Assembly: GCA_030628805.1 (NCBI GenBank)
Contig: DAOVQG010000092.1
Span: forward strand, 1 to 14,878
Origin: JAGMDK01 sp023128695
GTDB taxonomy: Bacteria; Planctomycetota; Phycisphaerae; UBA1845; Fen-1342
DNA length: 14,878 nucleotides
Direction of reading: 5' to 3'
Part shown: positions 1 to 8,100 of the stretch, in pieces
How the letters are laid out: the number at the start of each line of letters is the position of its first letter
How positions within the stretch are numbered: position 1 is the stretch's first letter
Program-made: the position numbers and the translations under genes
The notes under the pieces: model-generated
What the model saw: only the letters and a program-made list of their open reading frames with translations
The model's database searches: none
Told to the model about the DNA's origin: nothing

Positions 1-42
1 ATGGATAAAGCCTCTTCAGCTTGATTCTTGCGTCTGTGGCGG

Positions 43-119
43 TTGATGGGTGGCACGGCCGTGTCGGCCGTGAATACCTGCGACTTGTACACGGCTGACA
101 CAGCCGTGCCACCCATCAA
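43..119. repeat. Long imperfect palindrome with 30-bp arms
   Basis: The left arm (43-72) and right arm (90-119) are reverse complements with only 2 mismatches in 30, around a 17-nt spacer. The core reads GGGTGGCACGGC...GCCGTGCCACCC. It lies 65 bp beyond the stop codon of the minus-strand M16 peptidase gene. As RNA it would fold into a very stable hairpin on either strand, so it could protect a 3' end or help termination, but no T-run follows it in either direction. It looks like an interspersed palindromic (REP/MITE-like) repeat rather than a classic terminator. Whether other copies exist cannot be seen here. Confidence 0.85.
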
Positions 120-137
120 GCGATGCGAGACAGAGCA

Positions 138-156
138 CTAGTTTCTAGGCGTAGCG
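138..156. repeat. Isolated CTAGTTTCTAG-CGTAGCG motif, cognate of the 13.6-14.0 kb array
   Basis: These 19 bases match positions 13712-13730 of the downstream hairpin array at 18 of 19 positions (CTAGTTTCTAG, one variable base, CGTAGCG). In the array this motif directly precedes each CGTCCGGG hairpin. Here it precedes a different GC-rich stretch (157-175). It therefore looks like a single divergent copy of the same repeat family, placed just past the 3' end of the M16 gene. Confidence 0.6.
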
Positions 157-183
157 GCCGAAGCCGACTTCTGCGGCGGTCTG

Positions 184-3057
184 TTACGGTTTGCCGGGCA
201 CCTGCTCCACCACCTCCTCCTCGGCCTCACTCTCAACGGGAGCCGGTTTCGGCTCGGCGATGATGCGAAAGACCCGCGTCGGCAGGTGGTACTTGTGGAA
301 GGCCTGTTTCACCTGCTCTACCGTCAGGGCCTGATAGGCTTCGTTGATGTTCTTCAGGTCCTCAAGCTTGATCGCGTGCAGGTCCAGGTGCTGGAGCTGC
401 CTGAACCAAAAGTGGGGTTCCTTCAACTGGGTGTCGAGCTCGTTCGCTTTCTGCTTCTTGGCGTTTGCCAACTCCTCGGCGGTCGGACCCGCTTCGGCAA
501 AGGCCGTGAAAATGGCCTGGATTTCCCGGGCCACCTCAGCACCCTTGCCCGGCTCCTGCGAAGGCGTGCCGCTGAAGAAGAAGCCCGCGTCGTGATAGGT
601 TTGTGACGGCACGCTCTGGGCGCCGATCGAGTACACCAGTCCCAACTCCTCCCGGATCCGCTTGATCAGCCGGCTGTCGAGCGTCAGGGCCGCCAGGTTC
701 AAGGCCCGCGTGTCATGAATATCCTTCGCCTCACACCCGATGAAGCCGTATACCACCATGTCGATCGGCGTGATGGTATCCACCTGCACCTGCCGCTCAT
801 ACGGTCCGGGCCCGCGCTGGAGCTCACGCAGCTTGTCAAGCTGCGCGGCGCCGCGGGTGCGCTGTGGCAGCGAGCCGATGTACTTCTCAACCAGCGGCAG
901 GGCCTCTGCGAGCGTGATCTCACCAACGACGGCCACCTCGAGCGGTGCTTCGCGACAGAGCCGGTCGAACCAGGCCTGTGAACGCGCGATGGACTGGGCC
1001 TCGATGATCTCCGGCGGCATCAAGACCAGATACGAAAGCCGGGGATCATTCCCGCTGAGAGTTCTGAGAAAGGCATCGAAGGCCACGGCGCGGGGGTCTT
1101 TGTGGGCCGCCTCGTACCCCTGCAAGGCGTTTTCTTTCCAGTTGTCAAACGCGCTCTGCTCGATCTTGCCGTCGGTGAGCAGGGCGTGCGCGAGCTGGAG
1201 CCCGATTTCCAGGTCTTTCGGCGAACCGCTGACCGTCACCGTGAAGGCGTCCCCCTGCCCCCCGCCGCGGACTCGGATCTTCTTGCCGGTCAAGATGTCC
1301 TGAATGTCGGTCGACTTCAGGCGGTTGGTGGCCGGCTGCTGGAGTGCCAAGGATGCGACGGTGGTTACGCCGGCGTTTTCGGCGGTCTCCTCGATCTGGC
1401 CGCCGGCCAGCGTGATGCTCAGCAGCACCGTGTCTTTCTTGTAGTCCATGAACCGGTGATGCACCCGGACGCCGTTGCCGAGCCACGCGCTGCTGATCGC
1501 CAGGTCTTCGTCGGTGACGGACTCGACCACCTTGCCCGGCGTGGGTTCTTTCTCCAGGAGCTCGGTGGGCCGGTCTTCCCACACCAGGGCTTTGGTCTTG
1601 CGAGCCTGGGCCGCCTTCGCCGCCGCCAGCACCTCTTCCTCGCTCGGCAGCTTGACGTCCTCTTTCTCGGGCATCGTCAGCACATAGGCAAACGTGCCCG
1701 GCTTAAAATGTGCGGCGAAGGCCTTATTGACCACGCCCAGTGTGACCGTCGGCAACTGCTTTTTTAGCAGGTCCAGTTCCTGCTGGGCCGACATGATCGG
1801 CTCGCCACTGTTCACCGAAAACGTCATTTCAAAGATCATGCCGCGGGCGTTGCGGGTCGGTTCGGTTTCGACAGCGCGCTCGGCGTTGGCGAGAAACTCC
1901 TTCTTCGCGAGCTCGAGCTCCGGCTCCAGGAACCCGTGCTCGCGGGCCCGGTTGACCTCGATGATCAGTTCTTCCAGCATCTTTTCCCAGTCCTGGGGTT
2001 CCCCGGTGGCCTCCGCGTTCACGAGCACGCCGTCGTGGAAGAGGTCCATCAAGTTGGCGCCGGCCGAGCGATAGCTCGCTTCGCCCTTCTTGATCCGCTC
2101 CGAGAATCGCCGTTCGATGATCCAGCTTCCGAGCTGCTCGATCAGTTCAACGCGGGCCTGCGCCACGGTCGTGATGGCGGGGCGTCCGGGCTCGATGTTG
2201 TAAAAGTCAACATTCCCCTTTGCATGTTCGGGGTCGGTGATGATGAAGGCCCGCTCCTGCGCGAAGAGCTTGAATTCCGGGCCTTTCTGCGGCTGCGACG
2301 GGACCGGGGCCTGGTACTGTCCGAACCACTTCTCGATCTGCGGCAGGTACGGCTCGGGAGCGGCGTCGCCGACGACCATCAGCGTTACATTCTCGGGTCG
2401 GTACCACGTGCGATAGTAGTCCTCGAAGACCGAGCGCGTGGCGCCCTTGATAACCTTTTCAAGGCCGATCGGCAGCCGCTCGCTGATGTGCATGCCCGCG
2501 AAGACCCGCTCAAAAAACTTGTCGCGAAGACGCTGATTAGGGCCCAGACCGGCCCGCAGTTCGGACAGGATGACGCCGCGCTCCTTTTCGATCTCCTCGT
2601 CCAGCAACAACAGACGGAAGGCGTAGTCGCTGAGGACCATCAGCCCCTTGTCGACCGTCTCCGTCTCCGTGTCCGGCAGGAACAGCATGTATGAAGTCTG
2701 GTCGAAACTGGTGAAGGCGTTCAGGTCGGGGCCGAACTGCATGCCGATGCTCTCGAAGTAGGGGACGAGATCGCCGGGGGGGAAGTTTTCCGACCCATTG
2801 AACGACATATGTTCGGTGAAGTGCGCCAGGCCGCGCTGCTCCTCGGTCTCGTTGAGCGATCCGGTGTCAACGTGGATCATCAAAGCCATCTTGCCCGGCG
2901 GAAGATCGTGTTGGCGATACATCCATTTCACGCCGTTCTTGAGCGTGCCGGTCTGGATCCGTTCGTCGGAGGGCAGCTTCTCGGCCGCGGCGAACTGCGT
3001 GACGAGCACGGCGGTCACCAACAACGTGATACTACGCACTGCGTTTCTGTTTTTCAT
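184..3057 (-). CDS. Secreted M16 family zinc metallopeptidase (PqqL/pitrilysin-like, two M16 halves)
   Basis: A 957-residue peptidase predicted to be exported and to cleave peptides or proteins outside the cytoplasm. The start at 3057 is chosen because it opens a clean signal peptide (MKNRNAVRS, a hydrophobic core, then QFAAA|E) and is preceded by AGAAAGG six bases upstream. The frame continues upstream to 3222 but only adds an Arg-rich stretch. The M16 zinc motif HFTEH lies at residues 79-83 (His79, Glu82, His83), with the downstream KERGVILSELR element at about 158-168 supplying the third ligand (probably Glu166, with Glu159 also conserved). The segment FEDYYRTWYRPENVTLMVVGD is at about 211-231. 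The second M16 half begins near 525, has no HxxEH, and carries the conserved REELGLVYSIGA at about 800-812. Length fits two-half M16 proteins of the PqqL type. The last 25 residues are Pro/Glu-rich. No co-directional neighbour is visible. Substrate is unknown. Confidence 0.95.
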   Translation of the reverse strand: MKNRNAVRSITLLVTAVLVTQFAAAEKLPSDERIQTGTLKNGVKWMYRQHDLPPGKMALMIHVDTGSLNETEEQRGLAHFTEHMSFNGSENFPPGDLVPYFESIGMQFGPDLNAFTSFDQTSYMLFLPDTETETVDKGLMVLSDYAFRLLLLDEEIEKERGVILSELRAGLGPNQRLRDKFFERVFAGMHISERLPIGLEKVIKGATRSVFEDYYRTWYRPENVTLMVVGDAAPEPYLPQIEKWFGQYQAPVPSQPQKGPEFKLFAQERAFIITDPEHAKGNVDFYNIEPGRPAITTVAQARVELIEQLGSWIIERRFSERIKKGEASYRSAGANLMDLFHDGVLVNAEATGEPQDWEKMLEELIIEVNRAREHGFLEPELELAKKEFLANAERAVETEPTRNARGMIFEMTFSVNSGEPIMSAQQELDLLKKQLPTVTLGVVNKAFAAHFKPGTFAYVLTMPEKEDVKLPSEEEVLAAAKAAQARKTKALVWEDRPTELLEKEPTPGKVVESVTDEDLAISSAWLGNGVRVHHRFMDYKKDTVLLSITLAGGQIEETAENAGVTTVASLALQQPATNRLKSTDIQDILTGKKIRVRGGGQGDAFTVTVSGSPKDLEIGLQLAHALLTDGKIEQSAFDNWKENALQGYEAAHKDPRAVAFDAFLRTLSGNDPRLSYLVLMPPEIIEAQSIARSQAWFDRLCREAPLEVAVVGEITLAEALPLVEKYIGSLPQRTRGAAQLDKLRELQRGPGPYERQVQVDTITPIDMVVYGFIGCEAKDIHDTRALNLAALTLDSRLIKRIREELGLVYSIGAQSVPSQTYHDAGFFFSGTPSQEPGKGAEVAREIQAIFTAFAEAGPTAEELANAKKQKANELDTQLKEPHFWFRQLQHLDLHAIKLEDLKNINEAYQALTVEQVKQAFHKYHLPTRVFRIIAEPKPAPVESEAEEEVVEQVPGKP

Positions 3058-3237
3058 GCTTGACCTTTCTAGGAAGACAGGGAACGTTTTGTCATGAGAC
3101 GAGCGGGCAGTATAACGCGGCCGGCCCGCCGCGGAGTCGTCCGCTCGACAACTTGCGACATCCATACTTTGGCGACGCACTCGTCGGAATGACGAATTGA
3201 AGCGACCGCCAGGCACGTGCACTCCTCGTCAACCGTG

Positions 3238-3246
3238 ATTGTAGCA
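3238..3246 (-). promoter_or_regulatory. Possible extended -10 promoter for the M16 peptidase gene
   Basis: On the minus strand this reads TGCTACAAT, an extended -10 (TGn plus TACAAT), about 180 bases upstream of the chosen start. No good -35 is visible at 16-18 bases, which extended -10 promoters tolerate. A second minus-strand TATACT at 3114-3109 is closer to the gene but has no recognisable -35 and lies in GC-rich sequence. Choice between them is uncertain. Confidence 0.35.
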
Positions 3247-3400
3247 TGACAGGGCGTCTGATATGTTATCGGACAAATGGTGAATCGAGCTTTTTTTTTA
3301 GAAACGTTTCGGTTGGAGTGTCATTCGTAAAGCTTGCCTGTATCGCGAGTAACCGCAGAACAGGCGGTGTTCGACCGACGTATTCCGCGCCGATCAGCGG

Positions 3401-3428
3401 TTAACGGCTGGACAGAAGTGGGTACTAT
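3401..3428 (+). promoter_or_regulatory. Candidate promoter for a small RNA
   Basis: TTAACG (3401-3406) and TACTAT (3423-3428) are separated by 16 bases, a fair sigma-70-like pair. Its main support is that a strong orphan terminator lies about 120 bases downstream with no gene between. TGGACA at 3409 is an alternative -35, but its -10 would be poor. Confidence 0.35.
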
Positions 3429-3434
3429 GAACTA

Positions 3435-3556
3435 CGCTATAAGTGGAGTTCGTGCTTCTTTTTCGTGTACCTTTCTAGGGAGCCGAAAGGTAAAGGGGAA
3501 GTAGCGGACGTGCAATGAGAAGTGAGGACCGACGACGGTCGGTCCTCTCTTTTTTT
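3435..3556 (+). ncRNA. Candidate small RNA ending at an intrinsic terminator
   Basis: A roughly 120-nt transcript is inferred between the candidate promoter and the terminator. Inside it ACCTTTC (about 3470) and GAAAGGT (about 3486) form a 7-bp stem with a 9-nt loop. Flanking CTTCTTTTT and AAAGGGGAAG can extend that stem with G-U pairs, giving one long hairpin followed by the terminator hairpin. A 25-codon open frame (3427-3504) overlaps it but has no good ribosome site. I do not recognise it as 6S, SRP, tmRNA, RNase P RNA or a known riboswitch. The 5' end is a guess. Confidence 0.35.
3524..3556 (+). terminator. Strong intrinsic terminator (orphan)
   Basis: GAGGACCGAC (3524-3533) pairs perfectly with GTCGGTCCTC (3538-3547) around a 4-nt loop. 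A run of seven T follows at 3550-3556. This is a textbook rho-independent terminator for a plus-strand transcript, yet no plus-strand gene precedes it in this window, so it argues for a non-coding transcript upstream. Confidence 0.85.
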
Positions 3557-3748
3557 ACTCGCCCGTAACTAGTTCCACCTATGTCAATTAGCAACTTGAT
3601 TGCGCCAATTGTGGAGCGGTGGGGGACGGTTCACCGTCAGTTTCCAGACGATTCGACTTCCGTAACACGTTTCGGCGAGCGGGCTGCGTAGGAGCGGGGG
3701 CAACCTCGATATTTTATACGGAACCGAGCGAAAACACGCCTGATCAGT

Positions 3749-3918
3749 CCGGATTATTCACCACAGAGCACGCAGAGAGCGCAGAGTAATGTCAGAAGAG
3801 AAGTTACAGCATAATCAAAGCAGGTTCCGTTTCGACAGGGTGTAAATCGCATATGCCACATAACCTTGTGTCATTTCTCTCTCTGCGATCTCTGCGTGCT
3901 CTGCGGTGAATCATCCGG
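3749..3918. repeat. MITE-like element with 38-bp inverted ends (CACAGAG type)
   Basis: The left end (3749-3786, starting CCGGATTATTCACCACAGAG) and right end (3881-3918) are inverted copies with 3 mismatches in 38 bases, enclosing 94 bases with no real gene. The arms contain a 9-base periodicity (CAGAGCACG, CAGAGAGCG, CAGAG). From memory, TTCACCACAGAG-type repeats are scattered through intergenic DNA of many bacteria. Here the two inverted arms suggest a small non-autonomous element or a structured palindromic repeat. No transposase is present. Confidence 0.75.
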
Positions 3919-3920
3919 GT

Positions 3921-4048
3921 TAGCAGTCTGTCGGACTTAGCCGTTTTGTGGCTTTCTATGCCTCTCTTCGGTGTCTGGACCCTGGGGTGCCGACCCACAT
4001 GGGCGCGCTCCCACAGTGTTTTCGAACCCTAAGTCCGACAGACTGCTA
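3921..4048. mobile_element. 128-bp MITE-like element with perfect 20-bp terminal inverted repeats
   Basis: TAGCAGTCTGTCGGACTTAG at 3921-3940 is repeated exactly as its reverse complement at 4029-4048. The 88-bp interior has no supported gene. Both outer ends are TA, so the element could be GCAGTC...GACTGC flanked by a duplicated TA target (as in IS630/Tc1-type insertion). A GGT directly flanks both ends (3918-3920, 4049-4051) and is an alternative 3-bp target duplication. It begins 2 bases after the preceding inverted-repeat element. Classification as a MITE rests on structure alone. Confidence 0.65.
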
Positions 4049-4138
4049 GGTGTCGACGTTCGCGTCGTTGCTTCTTTCAGGAGCCCTTCAGCGCGGAAAA
4101 CGGGCCCCACGCTGGACAATCAGCAGTTTGGAGTCCTA

Positions 4139-4213
4139 ATGTCTAGTAGGAAAGTAGTTGGTCCCTCGTTCTGGGGTGGCCGCTTTGCCAGTGGGAACAA
4201 CTTTCCGTATTGA
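4139..4213 (+). CDS. Possible 24-aa mini-ORF with an argininosuccinate-lyase-like WGGRF motif
   Basis: ATG at 4139 is preceded by GGAG with 5-base spacing, and the frame runs 24 codons to TGA. The peptide contains FWGGRFASG at residues 11-19. WGGRF is characteristic of the N-terminus of argininosuccinate lyase, where it also sits roughly 5-12 residues from the start. The frame ends immediately and a 9-bp hairpin follows four bases after the stop. It could be a leader peptide, a remnant of an argH 5' end, or chance inside a structured RNA. The last explanation is at least as likely, because the first large hairpin of the block overlaps it. Confidence 0.25.
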   Translation: MSSRKVVGPSFWGGRFASGNNFPY

Positions 4214-4334
4214 CGGCGAGGATCAACCCTGAGGTGATCCTCGTTCTTTAGCGCACCACTTGGCTCCCCAAGAAGTGGTGCTAAAGCGGCGGATGGGCGC
4301 CTTTCTTGTGTAGGCTGCCCTCCGCCGACTTTTT
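4149..4334 (+). ncRNA. Four-hairpin structured RNA or leader region
   Basis: Nearly every base here can join one of four consecutive stems. Hairpin 1 (4149-4206) pairs GGAAAGT with ACTTTCC plus inner pairs. Hairpin 2 (4217-4243) is a perfect 9-bp stem, CGAGGATCA with TGATCCTCG. Hairpin 3 (4247-4285) is a 13-bp stem of TTTAGC and ACCACTT with a 2-base bulge. Hairpin 4 (4287-4327) is about 14 bp with two single-T bulges and is followed by five T. This density suggests a folded transcript ending in a terminator. No downstream gene starts within 700 bases, so a free small RNA is more likely than a riboswitch. I do not recognise the family. Confidence 0.45.
4287..4334 (+). terminator. Intrinsic terminator
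   Basis: CGGCGGA (4287-4293) pairs with TCCGCCG (4321-4327), and the stem continues inward with GGGC/GCCC and GCC/GGC, leaving single-T bulges and an 11-nt loop. TTTTT follows at 4330-4334. It ends whatever plus-strand transcript crosses the hairpin block. Confidence 0.75.
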
Positions 4335-4601
4335 ATCACACTAGCTCCTTTCTATCCCAAGGCAGCAACTGGTACGCTCCTAAATCGGATGTTCCCCCTT
4401 GCCTCGATGGTTCAGCGATGTTCAAGGTAAGCCAGAATGACCACAAAAACGTGCCCCCGGGTCCGCGACTCGCGCCGCACGTAAATCGGCCTGGCCTCCG
4501 TGCCCGCCAGTACGGTCCGATGGCGGCCGCGGAGAGCCGCCCCACCGGCTTACCCATTTTCCTGACGCCCGCCAGTAGCGTTCCACTCTTCGGGTTTTAT
4601 G

Positions 4602-4630
4602 TTGACAGCGCTGGTGTTTTCTGGTAACAA
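4602..4630 (+). promoter_or_regulatory. Near-consensus sigma-70 promoter upstream of the giant protease gene
   Basis: A perfect TTGACA at 4602-4607 is followed after exactly 17 bases by TAACAA(T) at 4625-4630. Transcription would begin near 4637. The first convincing downstream start codon is at 5110, so this promoter would give a leader of about 470 nt for the giant secreted protein. Confidence 0.65.
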
Positions 4631-4636
4631 TCTACT

Positions 4637-5109
4637 GTGCTGGGCTGGGAGATGGAGTGGGAGCATTTTGGCCCGCACCCGACATATCATTTGTTTCCGG
4701 TAGCAGCGGTCCACGGATATGGTGTTCCCTAGCAGTAGTTATTTCTAGGAGTCCAGGGATCAGGGCAGGCGTTCAGGGTGCTTCTGGACGCGAGGCAGAG
4801 GGAGAGAGAGTCGGCATCACGTCACGTTTGGCCATGTTACAAAGCGTGCTAAACCGGCTCGGCTATTAGAAGAGCGCACATGCGCGAGAGAGTTCGGGGT
4901 CGCGGTGAGTTGTTCACAACAGGGCAATTGTGCCCGATGGTTATCGGAACAGGGAATGTCTCTGCCCGCGCAAGTGGCTCCTGGTCGGCACAGACGGCCC
5001 GCTGGGATGAATGCTTGCGGCCGGGACATGGGTCGTACCAGCATGGGTCGTGCCAGTTAGTACGAGGAGGCGGGGCGCGCTGCGTTCCCGACAAATACGG
5101 AGATTGGTC
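4637..5109 (+). other. Long putative 5' leader of the giant protease gene
   Basis: The stretch holds several small hairpins: 4769-4791 (8-bp stem with one G-U pair, 7-nt loop), 4909-4920 (GTTG/CAAC) and 4922-4935 (GGGCA/TGCCC) only one base apart. It also has a tandem 15-base duplication, CATGGGTCGTACCAG at 5027-5041 and the same with one change at 5042-5056. No known riboswitch is recognised. The reading frame is open from 5011, but those residues lack signal-peptide character and the start at 5110 is better. Confidence 0.4.
5098..5103 (+). promoter_or_regulatory. Ribosome binding site deciding the 5110 start
   Basis: CGGAGA ends six bases before ATG at 5110. It supports this ATG, which opens a signal peptide, over the upstream in-frame ATG at 5011, which lacks a comparable site. 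Confidence 0.7.
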
Positions 5110-8100
5110 ATGAGGACATATTTTCATCGTTTTGCAATCGTCGCGCTCGCCGCGCAGGTATTGGTTCTTGGAGCGATCGAATCCCACGCCGGCCTTATCC
5201 CGCTGGACCTGCCGACGCTGGCCGACCCGGGCTGTACGGCGGCCCTGCTCCAGCCGGAGGGCGAAGCGCACGGGGATCAGGCCCGGACGGAGCAATCGGC
5301 AACCGAGGTCCCCTCGGTTGAGGGGACGCCGCCGGCTGAGGAAAAGACCGCCGCCGCGACCGGCGATGAACCCAGAAGGTTTGCCGATGGTGGCACGATG
5401 GTGATGTCTCTCCTCTTGGAGAAGTTATCCCTCGCTGACCTCACGCAACGGGCGAATTCCATTATCGTCGGCACCGTCACAGGTATGGAGCCGAGGTGGA
5501 ACGCCGACCAGACCAGGATATATACGCACGTCACGATCATCCCGGACGATGCCCTCGGCGGCTACGTCAAGGGCCAGCCCCGGGACCAGCTTACCCTCAT
5601 TCAGCTTGGCGGGAAGATCGGCGATTCGGAGCTGATCGTTGAGCAGGCCCCTCCCTTTGTTGTCGGCGAGAAAGTCCTGGTATTTGTACGACAAATGTCC
5701 GCCGGACCGGGCGTTGTGGGCTGGTTTCAGGGCAAGTTCCCCGTCAGGGACGGGATGATCGCCTGGTCGAACGTATCGCTTGAGGATTTCGTTGGGCGGA
5801 TCGGCTACATAGTGGACTACGGCCAGGAGCCGGAGGGAAGCTCCTGGAACGATCTGGGCATCGCCCCGGGCCCATCCCGCGGGGGTCCAGTAGTAATAAG
5901 AGAGCCGGAACCAGACCAGAAGCAGGAACAACAAGGCCAGTGCATTGACGGCCAGACCGCCGCGCCGGCGAAGGCCCCTAAGGCGAAGGAAAAGGGCGCT
6001 GAACAACGAGAACAGGATCTCGACGAGCTCAATTCGGACAAACCGTTTGCACCTCAAGCGCTACCTGCCGAGGAGACCGCCCTGGCAGCAGGCTCCTCCG
6101 CTGCCCGACACGAGGAGCTCCTTAGCCGCGGCGCGACTGAAATCGAGTCTGCGCGCAACACTTACGGTCGCTATTACACGCTGCCCGATGGACGCGAGGC
6201 CGCCGTCATCTCGTCGGCCCCCATGCACTACCAGGACGTGGACGGCAGCTACCAACTCGTCGATAACACCATCGTGTCTGCGGCTTCCGGCGGAGACTAC
6301 GCCTTCACCAATGGCGCGAATTCATTCCGTCTCTATTTCCACGATCAAGCAGATCAGGCAACCGATGTACTCTTCGCTTTACCGACTGGCGAAGAGATAC
6401 ACATGTGGGCCGAAGGGGAGGTGTGGTACGAAGACGCCGACGGCACGCGCGAACTGCTCTATCAACCTCAAGTTACTACTGGCCTTCCCGACGAGAGCAC
6501 TATTCTCTACCCCGGACGGTATCCCGCTGTTGACGAGATATTCAACGCCAAGTATGAGGGTGTGAAGCACACCTACCTGTTGCACGTTCTGCCGTCATTT
6601 GTCGGTGACCGGTCCCACGGGATACTCGAATTCAGCGAGGTGGTCAAGCTTCCGGCGGGCAGCCGCCTATTTGCCGACGGCGCCATCCAGACACAGGACT
6701 TCGTTACGCCCGGTGATATTCAGGTTCAAGACGCCACTGAGCAACCTCTACCTCTGGTTGTGTTCCCTGCTCCGTGGGCTCACGAAGGGACGGATAGGAC
6801 TTTCGACCCCGACCACGACGCCACGCTCGGTCTGTCGTATCGCGTGACCTATCTCTCCGACGGCCGGATTCGCATTGGCACCCAGGTGCCCGTCCAGTGG
6901 CTCGTCGATCCGGAGCGCGCCTATCCTGTCAGTATCGACCCGTCAGCGTACTACTACGAGAACCACAGCTACGACGATTGCTACCAGTACGGCTCGACCT
7001 CGTTCAATTACAGCGCTGCCTACCTGAAGGTGGGCTACCACAGTTCGTACGGTGTGCCCTACTACTTGAGCTACATGTGCTGGCACAATGTTAATATCCC
7101 CCCTGGGAGCACGGTCGATTACGTGAGCCTCTGGTGGAAAGCGTACAACAGCTACACGAACAGTTGTTATTGGCGGTGGCAGTTCGAGGACGCCGACAAC
7201 GCTCAACCGTGTGCCTATGAGTACCCGACCAATCGTAGCTATGTCAGCCATTACAATTATTGGAACGGCTACAGCACGTCCTGGACTTCGGGCTCTTGGT
7301 ACGGCGTTGGCAACTTCGCATCAGGTTTACAGGATGTGATTGACCGCGCCGGTTGGTCGGTTGGCAATAACGCAGGCATGAAGTGGTGCGCGAATACTTC
7401 CTCCGGCAGTTACCGCTACTTGCATTCGTACGACTCGAGCAGCAGCTATGCCCCCTATATCTACGTGGAATACACCGCGCCCGGCGATAGCTGCTCTAAC
7501 CCTCAGGACCTAACCAGCCTCTCGAGCCCGTATAGCGGCACCACTACCGGCTATGCGAATGACTTCGATCCAACCTGCGGCGGCACCGATACCTCTCCTG
7601 ATCGAATCTTTTACTACGATCTACCCAACGGATGGGAAATATCCATCGGCGAAACGTCGAACAACTTCGATTCTGTCCACGAATTGAGGTACGGAGCTAC
7701 CTGTCCCGGCGGGACGCTCATTCAATGCATAGATGATCCTGATACGACTGCTATTGTGTGGCCGAACTCGACTGGTTCAACCCAGAGGGTATGGTTCATT
7801 CTGGATGGATACGGTTCATCTAACTCCGGCGACTTTACGCTTGCGTGGACAATAACCGCTCCGGACCCCTGCGATAGCGTCACCTCAATTGCCGGCTGCG
7901 GTTCTGGATATACGCAGACGTACAGTGAAAGTGGTTCAGGCGTCTGGAGTGGAACTTTTTGTGGCTACAGCGTACCGGGCAAGGAGCGGGTATACAGCTT
8001 TGTTGCACCTACTACCGGTACCTATAGCGTCGAGGTCACCTCAGCTAATGGGTACGTTGACTATGGCCAGCGCGCGTCCAGTTGTGCGGAAACCGGATGG

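Larger units (their letters stand above)
3058..5109. other. 2-kb divergent intergenic region without a convincing ordinary gene
   Basis: This gap separates the divergently oriented M16 gene and giant protease gene. Short open frames here lack ribosome sites, family resemblance or coding bias, and several overlap inverted repeats. The region contains a possible small RNA with terminator (about 3435-3556), two abutting inverted-repeat elements (3749-3918, 3921-4048), a four-hairpin block with a terminator (4149-4334), and a strong promoter (4602-4630) with a long leader. In 3557-3748 and 4335-4600 I see no feature I can support. Confidence 0.7.

Noticed and set aside
1936..2694. 252-codon plus-strand frame antisense to the M16 gene
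   Set aside because: It overlaps the conserved M16 N-terminal half and has no recognisable domain or ribosome site.
3058..3222. N-terminal extension of the M16 peptidase to 3222
   Set aside because: The extra residues are Arg/Ser-rich without conservation features and would place the signal peptide internally. The site GAGGA lies only one base before that GTG.
4005..4048. tRNA-like TTCGAACCC near 4022
   Set aside because: It resembles a T-loop, but no acceptor, D or anticodon arms can be built around it. It is the inner edge of the right inverted repeat.
3804..4213. Small open frames of 60-80 codons across the inverted-repeat elements
   Set aside because: They are created by the repeats, run through both arms and lack ribosome sites or family resemblance.
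4249..4295. T-box or integron attC site
   Set aside because: AAGTGGTGCTAAAGCGG only loosely resembles the T-box antiterminator sequence, no aminoacyl or biosynthesis gene follows, and the attC R-box ends and an integrase are missing.
5011..5109. Upstream start of the giant protein at 5011
   Set aside because: The added 33 residues derive from a 15-base DNA duplication and an Arg-rich stretch. They would bury the signal peptide, while ATG 5110 has a ribosome site and opens it directly.
5425..6057. 210-codon minus-strand frame opposite the N-terminal part of the giant gene, and a 206-codon plus-strand frame at 5945-6565
   Set aside because: Both lie over the linker and DNRLRE-type region that read well in the main frame, and neither has a motif of its own.
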